From Gymnopus androsaceus JB14 (Eukaryota; Basidiomycota; Agaricomycetes; Agaricales; Omphalotaceae), in assembly GCA_009733575.1 (NCBI GenBank), contig ML769440.1, positions 1 through 64,000 on the forward strand: a stretch of 64,000 bases of DNA, written 5' to 3'. This document shows positions 1-11,673 of this stretch, piece after piece. Each line of letters opens with the position of its first letter. Within the stretch, counting starts at the first letter, position 1. The notes beneath the pieces were generated by a model. The model saw only the letters and a list, made by a program, of their open reading frames with translations. It was not told the DNA's origin and did not search any database. The translations under genes were made by a program, and so were the position numbers.

Positions 1-641
1 GGAAGATCAACAACGGTGGCATTGCCGCAGCGAACTACAGCCAAACTGAAAGACAGGAAGGACGAACAAGTTATAGTTCACCATCGACCGGGACCGTTAC
101 ACCAGCACAGGGCCAAAATGCACCGTCGACTCCAGCTTCTCTCTCGTGGTTAAACCGCATGGCCGACGCCCAGGGAGAGGAAGCCATTCCAGCACAACCA
201 ATGAGCCAAGAAATATCGTCGACACCCTTCTCCAACTCGTTGGTTAATAACGACATCGCATCTGTAGGCGTTAGCCCGGGAGAAGCAAGCGGAAGGACCC
301 TGAGCTCACCATCGACCGAGACTAGTACCTCAGCATACCCAATGAGCCAAGAAGGCCCATCTGCTTCTCTCTCCCATACAAGGGTTGGAAGTCTTTCGTT
401 GAATACTGTTGGAAACGACGTAAACAACAGCACAGTGTATGACAATTCTCGACATACCGGAGTTGGAAACACAACGGTCCTGAACATCGGGGACGTCCGC
501 GACGTGGTGTTCAACTTCTACGCCTCGGTGAGTAGCGATTCGTACAAGCATAGTTATCGTTATCTGAAGTCGGCGAAAAAAGAACTAGGTCCATGGTCGT
601 CACAAAGAGCAGAGTCCCGAAGTTGCTGTTTCCTATTGTAG
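1..641 (+). CDS. 3' part of an unidentified low-complexity protein gene
   Basis: The reading frame is open from base 3 to a stop at 639-641 with no upstream stop, so the gene starts before the window. The translation is rich in Ser, Thr, Pro and Gln. It holds an imperfect internal repeat: a segment SSPST...PAQG...PASLSW is echoed about 90 residues later as SSPST...YPMSQ...SASLSH. The last third is Asn/Val rich (GNDVNNSTVYDNS, GNTTVLNIGDVRDVVFNFYAS). A strong splice donor GTGAGT follows FNFYAS near base 526, so the final ~38 codons may be intron. I do not recognise the family. The Asn-rich GDV...FNFY stretch resembles linkers ahead of effector or NACHT domains in some basidiomycete proteins, but that is only an impression. 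Confidence 0.5.
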   Translation, partial: KINNGGIAAANYSQTERQEGRTSYSSPSTGTVTPAQGQNAPSTPASLSWLNRMADAQGEEAIPAQPMSQEISSTPFSNSLVNNDIASVGVSPGEASGRTLSSPSTETSTSAYPMSQEGPSASLSHTRVGSLSLNTVGNDVNNSTVYDNSRHTGVGNTTVLNIGDVRDVVFNFYASVSSDSYKHSYRYLKSAKKELGPWSSQRAESRSCCFLL

Positions 642-1552
642 TTCTTTATTTTGGTGTGTAAAATATGGATATAATGACTTGCCAACAAGCAGATGCGGAT
701 CCGACACTACAAATGGCGAGTGTTTGAGTCGCGCATTAGACGAGGAAGAAAGTGGGACACAGGATGAGAGGTGAGGTTCAATACAGGTCTGCAAAGCATC
801 GTTAAAGGTTGAAGCTTCACATGGGAAGGTGAAAGTAGCCAATAGTTCTCTTCAGGAGGGGGCACTGTGGGGAGGGGCAGCAAGGTGCGAGAATCTGCGC
901 GCTGTTATGCTGTTCGTAGACGGAAGTTGCCGTGATAAATCTGGGGTAAATCTGCGGAAATTGCCGAGGCCTTTGCGACCGCCGGTGCATCACCTGCTCG
1001 TTGCTCTTCGCTTTCATACGTGTATTTGAGCGGTCTGTCGGTCTGTCGACTCACTTTTGTGTGAGATGAAAGAAAAATAATCAGGATTTTCGCCTAATAG
1101 AGAATCCACGGAAATGCTATAAAAATCCTGTTGAACGTCGCTGCGTTGAATGCTCTTGAGCAATGGAGAGCAAAAACTCAACTTCGGTAGATGCCGACAA
1201 ACATCCAGAGTCGATGCATTGGCCTTCATTTGGAATCATACAGTCTCCGTCGGGACATTTCCAGTCAACTTTAATCGTAACGATATAGAATCGTAGTTTA
1301 TACAGAGTGGGAATCATCCGAGCAGGACAGAATGAAATGGTTTCCTTGCGTGCAACGAAACTATCGTTCAAGAAATCACATATGTTCGTATGAAATTAAA
1401 AATGCGCTCTAAGTAGTGTAAGATCTATAATGGTGAAAAATGTGCCCCGTGCTAAAATATGTACTGCATATACAACCGATACTTTTTCGTGAAGAGATAG
1501 ATGCGCTATCTATCTATGCGTAGGATCATAATTATGTGCGTAGAGCGTCGCA
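642..1552. other. Intergenic stretch, no gene seen
   Basis: Short open frames occur on both strands but none shows a recognisable domain or a convincing exon chain. It lies downstream of the gene at the left edge and downstream of the minus-strand transporter. The last ~70 bases (from about 1485) align with the sequence downstream of the second transporter copy, near 26065-26120, and so belong to the duplicated segment. Confidence 0.5.
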
Positions 1553-4500
1553 TTACCGTTTGGCATAACGAAGGAAACGCGAAGCGGCAATCGTTACAAG
1601 AACGTTGAAAACTAGCGCAAAAAATGAGATGATTGTTCTTGATTGTGGGACCGAACAGGACTCACCAAAGAACGCAAATATGATAAACACATCTCTCCAC
1701 CGGTTATCGAAACTGATGTTTAGCGGGGTGTAGAACTCGTCACCAGTACGGTATTCGCAATACTGACAGGCTGAAGTGGCGTTAGGGTTATTAAGGTAGC
1801 CTCCGAAAACATCAACGAAATCATTTGCCCATTCGTAACAGGTTTGGCCTGAAGGTGGGCTGAAGGTGTAGAACTCGTCGCTCTGGCAGGTAATGACGAG
1901 ACCACTGAAGAAGAGATGAGCAATAATACGCATCAAAGATTCATAGAGACGTACTGTAACTCGGTTGAGAGCATGGCGGCAAGAGTACGAGTGTATGGTG
2001 ACAGCTGATAGAGCCAAGCTCTCCAGAATGAGTTCATGGTCGGGTAAGGAATAACCACACCACAGAAGGTGGTGAGAACCAAACCAATGAAAGGGTTGAA
2101 CAACACCGCAACCTGAACACTGGGGGAGATGGCTGCAATAAGCTGACCGAGAGATACACCAAACTACAAACGAGCCTAGTGAGTGATTGTAAGATTTCAA
2201 TAAGGAGGTCAACGTACCAGCATCATGAAAATGATAACCAAAAGCTGGAATCCTGTACCATTCACCCCTGCTGAGCCTTGACCGAAACCCATTGGGTAGA
2301 CCATAAGGGCTGGTAAATTCATTAGACATACCATACATAAAGATAGAACTGGTGTTACGCACCCCAATACACAATACCACAGAGAATGTTATAAGGAATT
2401 TCACCAAGCAATTGACCGACAGCGAAAGCATATGGTGAATAGATACGACTCGAGGATTCTGCACATTATTGTTAGACAGTTACCTTCGTAGTTGAAGAAG
2501 AACGAACCTCGGATGAAGATACGCCTGTTCATGATGAACATGGGCTCAATCTGAGACATGATGATGGCAGGAAGAACGCAAACCCAGAAACTAATGGAAA
2601 CAGTTCAAGAAGAGCAGTGAACGACACTAAGCATCCAACTCACATGGCGAAAACCCGGAACTGCAAATCCCTGACGCCATCCCCAAGCTGCAAGAACGAG
2701 AGGGATACCCAGAGCGATATGAACATGCAAACGAAGAGCCTAGTAAAGATGTAGTCAGGCATTCGCCAAAGAGCCCGATTGTTCCTTTCCACGACAAGTT
2801 TGAGTTGGTAGAAGAACGAGGTGGCGTCTATCACAAGAATTAGTATTCAGACCAAATAGATAGATAAGGAAATCACTTACAAGTGCTTAACGCCTCGCCA
2901 TCAGGTGCAGGTTGAGCCAATCCTCGCTCTTTAATCGCAGCAATCTCCTTCCTCACTGCAGAGCACTCGGGCGAATCGAGCCAAACATCCTTCCAGTCCC
3001 GGTCACCAACCCGAGCAGCAACTCCAGCACCAATCGCTTCGAGCATGTACTCGGCGGGATTAACGTTGGAAGGACATACAGCACCATGACGAGCAAAGTA
3101 ATTGCGAATGATATGTGAATCAGAGCCGATGTCGCCAAAGTAGACAGTTTCACCACCAGTTTCAAGAAGAAGCAGGCGGTCAAAGCTTTCGAAGAGGAGG
3201 GAGGAGGGCTGGTGGATAGTACATAGAATGGCTTGACCTTGGTCGGCGAGTTTACGCAAGAATCGAACCAGGTTCCAGGCGCTTTGAGCGTCGAGACCAG
3301 AGGTGGGTTCGTCCAAGAACAAAAGGAGCTCCGGTTTGCTAGCAAGCTCGACACCGATAGTCAACCTCTTCCTCGCTTCGACTCCGAGACAGAAGACGAC
3401 GGCCTCAGAGATATCTTGCAATTCAAGCAACTCGATAATCTCCTCGACGTAGGCGTTCTTCTCTTCGATTGAGACTTCAGCCGGTTGGCGAAGATATGCA
3501 GAGAATCGCATTGCTTCTCGGACGGTCGCTGTTCCTTCATGAACATCCATTTGCTCAGCTGAAAGGGAGGATTGTTAGAAGGAACCAATAACTTTGATTA
3601 CTGAAACCTACCATAGGCGGTACCTCGCGCAAAGTCGGAAGTCAAAGGACGTCCATCGACCAAAACGTCTCCAGAAATGACACCGATATTCTTCCTCTGA
3701 GCGAGAACATCCAGGCATGTAGTCTTTCCGGCACCACTGATCACACACAATCAGAGTTCTATCTTTGTCAAGCACTATTAGTCACTCACCTAGCACCCAT
3801 AAGAGCGGTCAGAGTACCAGGTTTAACATAGCCGTTAACATCATGAAGCAAACGCCTGGTTCCACCTGGGACAGGAACAATGTAGTTGAGATTTTCCCAA
3901 GTGAAGGTCTTCCTGTAAGGACGATCCGCAATTCTGTATCAAGAAGGATGAGTATAATAGCATAAAAATAGAGTGAAAACTCATACATTTCTTCCCTTTC
4001 GGTCTTTTCCACCTCCTCTAGAAGCTTCTCGTCACCGTGAGCTTGTTCTAGACGAGCAGCTTTCTTGGCCTGTTGAGCTTCATTGAGCTTCTTGGTTTCC
4101 GCATTTTCCTTGGCGAAGATCTTGAATCCGACATTGACAACATATTGCTGAGAAAAAAAAGGTTAGTATCGGCGACTGGTGCTGTAAAAAAAGAGGGCTT
4201 ACTGGGAAGAACTCCAGAGCTATGACCTGGGTAAGCTGGAAGAAGAAGAACATGCCGAGAAGCACCAAGAAGCAACGCCTCCAAAGATCGGTAGTGTCAA
4301 GGCCATAGCCCGCAAAGACATACTGATGACCGGACACTGTAGCAGCACCGCCAGTCGAACCGAACAGTGTACAGACTTGGTTGTCTTCAAGACCAGCAGG
4401 GTATTTGGTCACATCTCCACCATTACGAGGAATGATGTAGGTTCCATCGCAGGTTAACTGTAGAGGTTTCTGTTAGTATATACTCGATAGCTAGAACAAA

Positions 4501-7153
4501 TATCACCAACATTGATCCGCCTGAACTCGTTTTCCATGATTCCCTGCCAGGCTGTAATATAGCAGTTGGTATCAATCAGTCGAAGAAGAGTCAAGGCATC
4601 TTACCATAAGCAATCGGGTTGAGATAGTAGATCCAGAACAACCACCGCTTCATGCTATTGACGGGCTCGAGATAGCCGGTGTACTCAATACTGTAAAGGC
4701 AAAAGCAGTCAGCAAAATCCAACTACTATGAACAAGAAAACAGGTTCTTACAAGTTGGGAATAAAGAACGCCGCAAGACGGAAAGCCGAGTCAAAGTTGG
4801 TGCACAACTGTCCGAACGTGCGGAAAAATCCTTGCATAGTCAAGAACGCGATGTAGTTGAAGATGTGGAACGTGAAGAATCCACCAGCCGACCGGTTGAG
4901 ATTTGACATGAAGTAGACGCAAATGTTGAATATCAGGACACGAACAGCCGAGAAAGGCATGTCGGCGAAGGTGTTGGCAATAGCGACGGCTGAGGGACGG
5001 TACATGCTGTAGTTGGTCTGTTTGTGGAGAATCGGTCGTCCAACCTATGAGAATCAAGGCTTGTAAGAATTTATTTTTTGCCTTCTTAAAAAGGCAAAAG
5101 TACCATTTGCGTGGGCATTTCCATGAACGCATCCAAACACGTAGTTAACAACTGTTGTAGCGATAGATTAGAGATACATAAAACAAGTAATGAGGAAGGT
5201 AGAGCGTACAGCAGCAAAGAGGAGACCTGCACGCGTGAATGCACCAGCAGACGTCGTCGGTAGAGCGAAGAAAGCGCCACCAATGACAAGAGCCAAGGCA
5301 GTGCTGAGGGTGAAACTGGTGTAAAGCTGGAACCTATCCTGCAATCGTTGCTGGAATTGACGAACGACCAGAGCGCGAACCTGACCAGTGAATCCGAGTG
5401 TGTAAGGGCTCTTCTGCGACACACCCTTCTTCTTGTCAGCCGCGACTGATTGACGGAAAGCTTCCTGATCTGCTTTATCCGTGGCCATGGCGATCTTGTA
5501 CTTTTCGAGTACATCCGCGTTGTCCTGAGCGTACTTTGACAGGCGATATGCACTTTCCAAGGCGGAAGATGTCGAGGGAACATCTGCAGCGGAGCGACCA
5601 GGAGCGTACTGTCGTTCGTTGATATCCGTGCATCCAGTAAGGTAGTCGGCGGTGCTTTGACGAGGAAGAGGCTTGTATCCGAGGTTTTCAAAATAAGCAC
5701 GAGCTTCAGACGGAGGGCCGTAATAGACTTGACGACCTTCGCTGAGGACCATCACTTTATCGAACAGATCGTAGATACCCTCTCCGGCTTGATAACTAAA
5801 AGGCAGAATTAGATGTCGATCATTTGGGAAAAGGAATAGCTCTTACAGAGTGACAAAAGTGGTTTGTCCCAAGACATCTGTCATTACTCGCAGACTTCGA
5901 ACAAAGTCTAGAGCAGTTGACGCGTCCAATCCACGAGTAGAGTTATCCCAAGACTGTACGCGAGCACGCGTAGTCATCATCTCAGCGATGGAAACACGCT
6001 TTCGCTCGCCTCCACTGACACCACGGACAAACTCGTCTCCAACAAGGGTGCGCTTCGTGTGGGAAATGTTTAGCATACGCAATAACGTCTCCAAGACCTC
6101 GTTGTCAAACTCCTTGCGAGAAACGCCTGGAAGACGACCGTTTGGCCCGGGTGTTTTAGTCGATAAAGCAAACTTCAGAGTTTGTTCGACAGTAAGGGTT
6201 GCGATGTGCCGGTCATCTAATCGATTGCACGAGGTGAGCAGCGTGGAGAGCTTGTATGTAAGCGTTAATCCTACCTTCTTCGTTGTATACCACTTCGCCT
6301 TTGTAAAATTTGGACATCTCCGCCGCATCCATACCGGCATAGAGAACCTGGCCGCTGACGTTACCATACTCTTGCCGTTGATTGGCAATAGTCTTTAGGA
6401 AAGTAGTGCAGCCTGCACCAGGGCACCCGAGAACAAGACACATTTCACCGGGTTTCAGAGCACCGGAAGATCTTTGAGGGAAAAAATCAACAAGGCGAAC
6501 GCGTGAACATAGCAATCAGCATACTTGTGGAGAATCGACTTCATTGGGATGTTTTTCTTGGGGAATAGAGGGGAAATGAAACTCCAGATCAAAGTAATGG
6601 GGCTGAGAATGAAACCAAGAATAGCATCTGAACCAATGTCAGCTGAGAATCATAAGATAGGAAAAAAGATTATAGTTACTAGCAAAAGTCCTGACAAAGA
6701 GCTACAGTTGTATGAGGTCAAAGATGTACTCCTCGGGATGCATTGAGAGACTAACTTTACTGTCCGCTCCGCCGAAAACATCGACCTGAAGGTCTTCCCA
6801 AGTGACCCCAACATGCTAAGCACTGGGTAAGTCAAAGCAGAGAGTTTTGAGAATTTATTACAAACCTTGTGTTTTATTCCAGCTTGTTGATAGGCATCAT
6901 TAGACGAAGAAAGATAATCCTTCAAATCAAAAGCGTCCTCTTGTTCGATGCCCTTTTCTATATCATTAGCTGTTTCTGCACTTGATGTCGAACCCCTCTT
7001 TTGTGAGTGACGGGAGAGCTGTCGCGATAGCTCATTGAATTGACGCTCTGCAGCAGATACATCGACATGGCCAGTTTGGTGAGGGACTTGAGATTCGATG
7101 GCATCAGCTCGTTGCTCCTCGTACAAGGTCGCAGCATCTGGTGTATCAGCCAT
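1553..7153 (-). CDS. PDR-type (ABCG) full-size ABC transporter, copy 1
   Basis: Pleiotropic-drug-resistance family plasma-membrane exporter; members pump out xenobiotics, azoles or lipids using ATP. The order is N-tail, NBD1, TMD1, NBD2, TMD2, about 1,450 residues after splicing. NBD1 has the PDR-style Walker [10 protein letters not shown], the signature [10 protein letters not shown] and the degenerate Walker B region [15 protein letters not shown]2 has Walker A GASGAGKTT (split by the intron at 3737-3789), the signature-like [12 protein letters not shown] and Walker [14 protein letters not shown]. The C-terminus carries the Cys-rich extracellular loop ([22 protein letters not shown]). Introns I joined in phase include 6816-6865 and 1612-1665; there are roughly fifteen. 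The start [10 protein letters not shown] follows a TATA box by 51 nt. A near-identical second copy lies at 26121-31715. No disabling change was seen. The substrate cannot be inferred. Confidence 0.93.
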
Positions 7154-7203
7154 TGAAGATGAACGAAGAAAGCAAGCAGCACCAGGTAGGTCCGACGCCG
7201 GCC

Positions 7204-7210
7204 TTTATAT
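7204..7210 (-). promoter_or_regulatory. TATA box of PDR transporter copy 1
   Basis: Read on the minus strand the site is GTATATAAAGG, 51 nt upstream of the ATG at 7153. The same motif at the same distance is kept ahead of copy 2. Confidence 0.6.
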
Positions 7211-7870
7211 ACTTTTTTCGTGAAAGTCATGACAAATGAAGAGAGTTGATGAGAGAGACGATTTTGCCGATCACTCGGCCGAATAAACTCCTCCCGACAT
7301 ACCGCACTCACCTTAGATTATTTCTCCGAGCTCGAGCGAGCTCGAGTTCCATAGTTGCAGTCTACAGGTGCTCAGTATTCTACTATCGATGTATTTGCTA
7401 GCAATAACTTGTCTTTGGGCTGTCTACTAGACGACAACTTTCTTGCAACTTTGTAATCTTATCGGTATCCCGAAATGTTCGGTTTTTGCTTACTGATCGG
7501 TGCCGCCGGCTGGTTGAGCCAATCATCGATTGAGGCTCTCAAATCGGCTCAGCAGGAGATGAGTATCAGTAAGAATGCAGGCGTTGCAAGAAAAATCTTT
7601 CAAGAAAATGTATTTACTTGGCTACGATCCAGCAGGGATGGGGCCTTCAATTTTCATGCATCAGATTCAAATGCCGGACTCGGACTCGGAGTGGATGAGT
7701 ACCATGCATCACCGAGTCAACCGACATGAAGTTGACTTGAAGCGGCAAGCGGATGCGCGCTTGAAGTTGAAGTTGACTCAAGTCGTACGGAGCTGCCTTC
7801 CGGCATACCGCCGGCAATTAGTCAGCTTCTCCTCAACGCCAAACGTTGTTGAAACGTTTAGCTCACCGTT
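7211..7870. other. Divergent intergenic region between PDR copy 1 and the EF-hand gene
   Basis: It probably holds both promoters. A GC-rich direct repeat gagctcgagcgagctcgag sits near 7328-7346. Around 7725-7785 there are repeated gaagttgact/cttgaagttgaag words. Open frames near 7475-7729 have no recognisable content. Confidence 0.4.
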
Positions 7871-9267
7871 ATGACTTTGAGAGCAGCCTCTCTTTTTATA
7901 TTCTGCCTTTTCTCTATAGTCTCTGCGCACGGAAACCATGAGGGATCGGGTCCCAAAGAAGGAGAAACTATCCAGCAATATGCTTTGAGACATGTGCGTT
8001 TATCCGTTCTACTCACTGACATGCATGCCTTGCTCACTTTTAAAATTACAGATGTTAAAAGAACACCACATGTAATCCAACTCTTGAATAACCTCTTGTC
8101 CTTTTGTTGAGAATTTCCAACAGCGACGGGTTCGACATACGGAGTTTCTTCCAGCTGCACGATCTCAACAGGTCTGCTTTGAAATACGAAATAACCTGCT
8201 GTTTCTGACAATATCATTCAGAGATTCGTTCTGGGATAAAGAGGAGATTGAAGCAATCTATGGCGTTCATCATATTTACTCTCAAAAGAAATCCAAAGTA
8301 CGTGTTCCTCCGCATGCTCAGGAAGTATGTTTTACAACTAAATTGCCGCCAGGATGATGTTGAGCATCAAAAGAAAGCCGATCACATTTCCGGGAGAGGT
8401 CCTACGAATCCTCGACGCTAACAAGGATGGCAAAGTGACCGCAGAAGAATTTGAGAAAGTCGGATTGGACTGGTCTGCCAAACTTTGATCATATGGGCGC
8501 AGAGGGACACCATTACGATGTGGAGAGTGGTGAGTAGCCTTTTTCATTCATAGCGATATTATGTCCTCACTTTATGATGATCTAGAATTTTTCCTACACC
8601 ACGAAGGTTTGTCGCCGCGTGAAATCTTATCTCGGGCGTTCCTAACCTTTCCCAGAGGAATATCACTCAACACCCGAAACTCAGACTGATGAGTCTTACA
8701 ACCATCCTGAAGATATTGAGCATTTCGCCATGCACGAGTCAATTGAGCTCAAAGAAGCCGAGAAGGAAGCAGTCTACCAGGGTATCACCGTCGAAGAAGC
8801 TTTGGCAGCCCATGAGCAGGCAGAAAAGGTGTACGAGGAAAAGATAGCTGCTGTCGCTCAACAGGAAGGAGATGAACAACAGCAACAGCCTTTGGCTGTT
8901 GAGCATCCGCACGCTGAACAGGTGGAACCAATATCCCCGGTGGAGGCACCCAATCCAAAAGTAACACGTATTCCTCCCCCGGAAAAGCAGGATCCTGCAG
9001 TCAAGTTCCGAGATGCTAAAGCCCAGGCTGAAGCTAAAGGTGCATGGGGCGATGGCAATGATGGATTCCTGCCTCCGGTCGAGCCGGGCGACAAGATGAG
9101 GTTCGTCCACTTTCTGGTATTTAGTTTACTCACTAATACTCATGTGGTAAATTAGGAGAAATCTGCCCTACAAGGTAAGCCGTGTCATTCCTGTTTCTCT
9201 CCGATCCAACTGAAGTACTAAGGACAAAATGCAGTATAAATTCCGCCGGAATTGGGGAGACTTTTAG
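7871..9267 (+). pseudogene. Secreted EF-hand Ca2+-binding protein gene, two frameshifts (Ssp120/nucleobindin-like)
   Basis: The start gives a clear signal peptide (MTLRAASLFIFCLFSIVSAHG). Spliced exons then encode EF-hand 1 (DLNRDSFWDKEE), EF-hand 2 (LDANKDGKVTAEE), the block GLPNFDHMGAEGHHYDVES, an acidic Glu-rich region (EHFAMHESIELKEAEKEA...) and the tail RRNLPYKYKFRRNWGDF with a stop at 9265-9267. This layout fits fungal Ssp120-type secretory-pathway EF-hand proteins. Every intron join works except in the exon near 8353-8530. There the frame must shift once between ADHI and EVLRILDANKDG (about 8385-8395) and again just after KVGLD (about 8470, one extra T). Read as is, EF-hand 2 is lost. 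Either this is a recent pseudogene or there are two base-call errors. Confidence 0.7.
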
Positions 9268-10007
9268 TTCTCGGAGTCGGAAAGGTTGGGTACAGTATAG
9301 TGTATATGGCAACTCCGTCTCCCTTTTCACGCCGAGATTTTTGGAGACTGGATAATGCTTTCTTGGTTCGACTATCTTTAATCCTTTTCTTCATCATCAC
9401 TCATTTACCCCCGGAATTCAATCCTTGCTGCTGTATCCGAACCGTAACGGAACCGAACTCAAATTTTTGTTTTCGCCCGAAAGAAAAAGAGTCAAGTCAG
9501 TGGAACAAAATAATGCAATGCGTTTCGCGTGTATGGTTGGTCAATATCTTCGGTACCGACTGCTCCTTCGAGCTGTGAGAGATGTGAAAGCCGTTGTTCG
9601 GGCATTTATCAGCGTGTATGGAAATCTCGAGATGGGCTCAGGGAGACTCAGCGTCAGTAAGCGTAACACAAAGATCTAATTCCCGCGTCGGAATTTTACA
9701 CATTCAGTTCACGGAACTTGTAGATGCTTGCGGTTAGGAGAAATTGCGTACTTGTTGGCATTTACGAGGCAAGCCCGAGCCATATCGTTCTACCCTCAAG
9801 ACATTTTACGAATTTAGTTCACGGAAATTCTGGATGCTTGGCATTTATAAGCCCGAGCCACCCTCAAAATGCTCTGAGACTGTATACGTATTCATTGGTA
9901 CAGTATGGCATAAAAGAATATAGATAATGTGACTATTACTAAATAAACTGCTCCACCCAGTATCTATACTTTTGGAATAATCTACGTATCCTACCCTGTT
10001 CGCCATG
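9268..10007. other. Intergenic stretch between convergent genes
   Basis: No gene is supported. Apart from the local duplication at 9692-9870 nothing stands out. Confidence 0.45.
9692..9870. repeat. Local tandem duplication, ~110-bp unit
   Basis: Unit 1 (9692-9801) and a shortened unit 2 (9802-about 9870) share attttac...ttyagttcacgg, gatgcttg, ggcattta and aagcccgagcca in the same order. The second copy has an internal deletion. Confidence 0.6.
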
Positions 10008-11454
10008 CTAGTAGGAACCCGTGAGTGACAACCTCAGTCCGTCTTTCTGAAAGACTCGGAGAGCTTCATATGCATCTTCGTCGATTTTCCCATCAAGGAG
10101 ACAGTGAAGCTCGACAGACCTCAGACGTTCAATGCCTGCATCCGACGAGGACACATTACCTTGTGCCCATCTCGACGCCACAACTTCCACAAAGATCTCT
10201 TCGTCAAACCAACTAGAAGGGAAATGCAATATGAGCGAAGCCAGTTTCGGCACCAGTAACGGAGAATGGGGTTTGAATGAGCCAAAGGCACGACAGCTAG
10301 GCGCGCACAAAGTTTGGCGGCTGGAGTTCAAGGCCTGTATAAAATCTATGTCAAGATAGGACATGGTAGACTTGTCTTCTAGCTGACCGTCAAGTTGGTT
10401 AGGCCGAGGGTGAGTTCCAGAGCGGAGGTAAGATCATATGAGGTTAGAGGGGCGTCGACAAGGATGAGAGTTGTTATAGAGCACATCGAGCGAGTGATGA
10501 ATGATCTAAAAGCATGGCCAGGCCATCCTTTCTAAGGATAGCGAATATCATTCCTCAATTCGTTATGGAGACAAACAGTGGTTAGAGCGGGAGAATCAAG
10601 TTGGTCAAGGATAAACTCGATGAGCCCATAGTCATTTAGAAGGGGTAAATACATCTAACATGGGGTAGCGATTGATTGTCCGCATTTCACAACAGAAGTG
10701 CTCAAGAGAGCAAGAGCGTTTCTGATGCCAATGTCATGAAAGCAATGAAGATGAAGTGTGCGGATTTGGTGCCTTGTAGTAAGGAAATGGATGCTCCAGC
10801 CTTAAGCTATGAAGCTTGGGCGAGACTCCAAAAGCCTCATGATTAATTTGAGCGCCTATTAGGCCACTTCCAAGGCTCTCTAAATTGTTGAAATCAGCAT
10901 TGAAGAGCGACCAGGAAACGTATAAATAAACGTCGAAGCAAATACGGGCTCTTCTCAAACGGTTAGAATGCTGAAGAACCATCTGGAATAAAGTAATAGC
11001 ATCTGGGTGAGGATTCGCGTATCGACATGTGAAGCAATGCTTCTATCCATTAGACTGATGTCCAGGAGCGCCTGACCGGAACGTTCAAGACAAAGCTTGG
11101 TAATATTAACAGTCCGTTGGAACATAGGATGCCGGAGATGTGTAGATAGACCTGGGCATGCGAGGGTAATGTTTCGCCATAGTCTACACGCGCGCGCGCA
11201 AGCGAACGCGACATCGACGCTTGCTAGCCACCAATCTGGAGATTCCGGAGAGAGATTAGTACGCTGACCGGATAGGGCAGAAGAGAGTACAAATGTAGAA
11301 TGTCGTGGTTCGCGTCGCCACACGTGTTACGTGAGAACGCTCCTGGGCGCTCAACGAATTTAATTTTCAAGTTAGAACCAGTCGGACCAACGCGCAAGCG
11401 AGTGCCAAACGCGTTCGAATTGGGTGTAAGTACGCTGGATTTCCTCAGTGGCAT
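10008..11454 (-). pseudogene. F-box/LRR-like protein pseudogene
   Basis: Minus-strand fragments in several frames spell a basidiomycete F-box protein. In order they are ACRLWRNITLACPGLSTHL (the 'vCrrWR.i.l..P.LW' block), NITKLCLERSGQALLDISL, LPLLNDYGLIEFILDQL, an LRR-like TTLILVDAPLTSYDLTSAL, PKLASLILHFPSSWFDEE and a C-terminal IERLRSVELHCLLDGKIDEDAYEAL. The pieces are separated by frame changes and in-frame stops (for example after RNDIRYP and after LTNLTVS) that splice sites do not explain. Only the final piece (10008-10364) is a clean frame. Such genes form large, fast-turning families in mushrooms; this one looks dead. The 5' limit is approximate. Confidence 0.6.
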
Positions 11455-11673
11455 CTAAGCAACCCATGTGACGGCGATTTAACGTTGTGTCTCAAAAAGG
11501 AAAGCGTTCATCTCTGTCTTCCTTCTTCTCTCCTGGGAATACAAGGTCGCAATAACGTGCAGGCCTTTGGCATGTCCTTATTTGCTACAAGGCTATCGCT
11601 TGCTTCAAGCCTGATATAACTGCACTCATTTAGGCTTTGGAAATTTGAAAACTTTGGATCCTTCCCAGTCAAC

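Noticed and set aside
1117..1371. Cys-containing minus-strand frame (KCPDGDC...GQCIDSGC) as a possible small secreted protein
   Set aside because: It starts at TTG, has no signal peptide or splice context, and shows no second copy beside PDR copy 2.
5850..6398. 182-codon plus-strand open frame
   Set aside because: It is antisense to NBD1 of the PDR gene, and the same mirror frame reappears in copy 2.
7475..7874. Open frames before the EF-hand gene as a separate small protein
   Set aside because: Two overlapping frames with no recognisable content; more likely promoter sequence.
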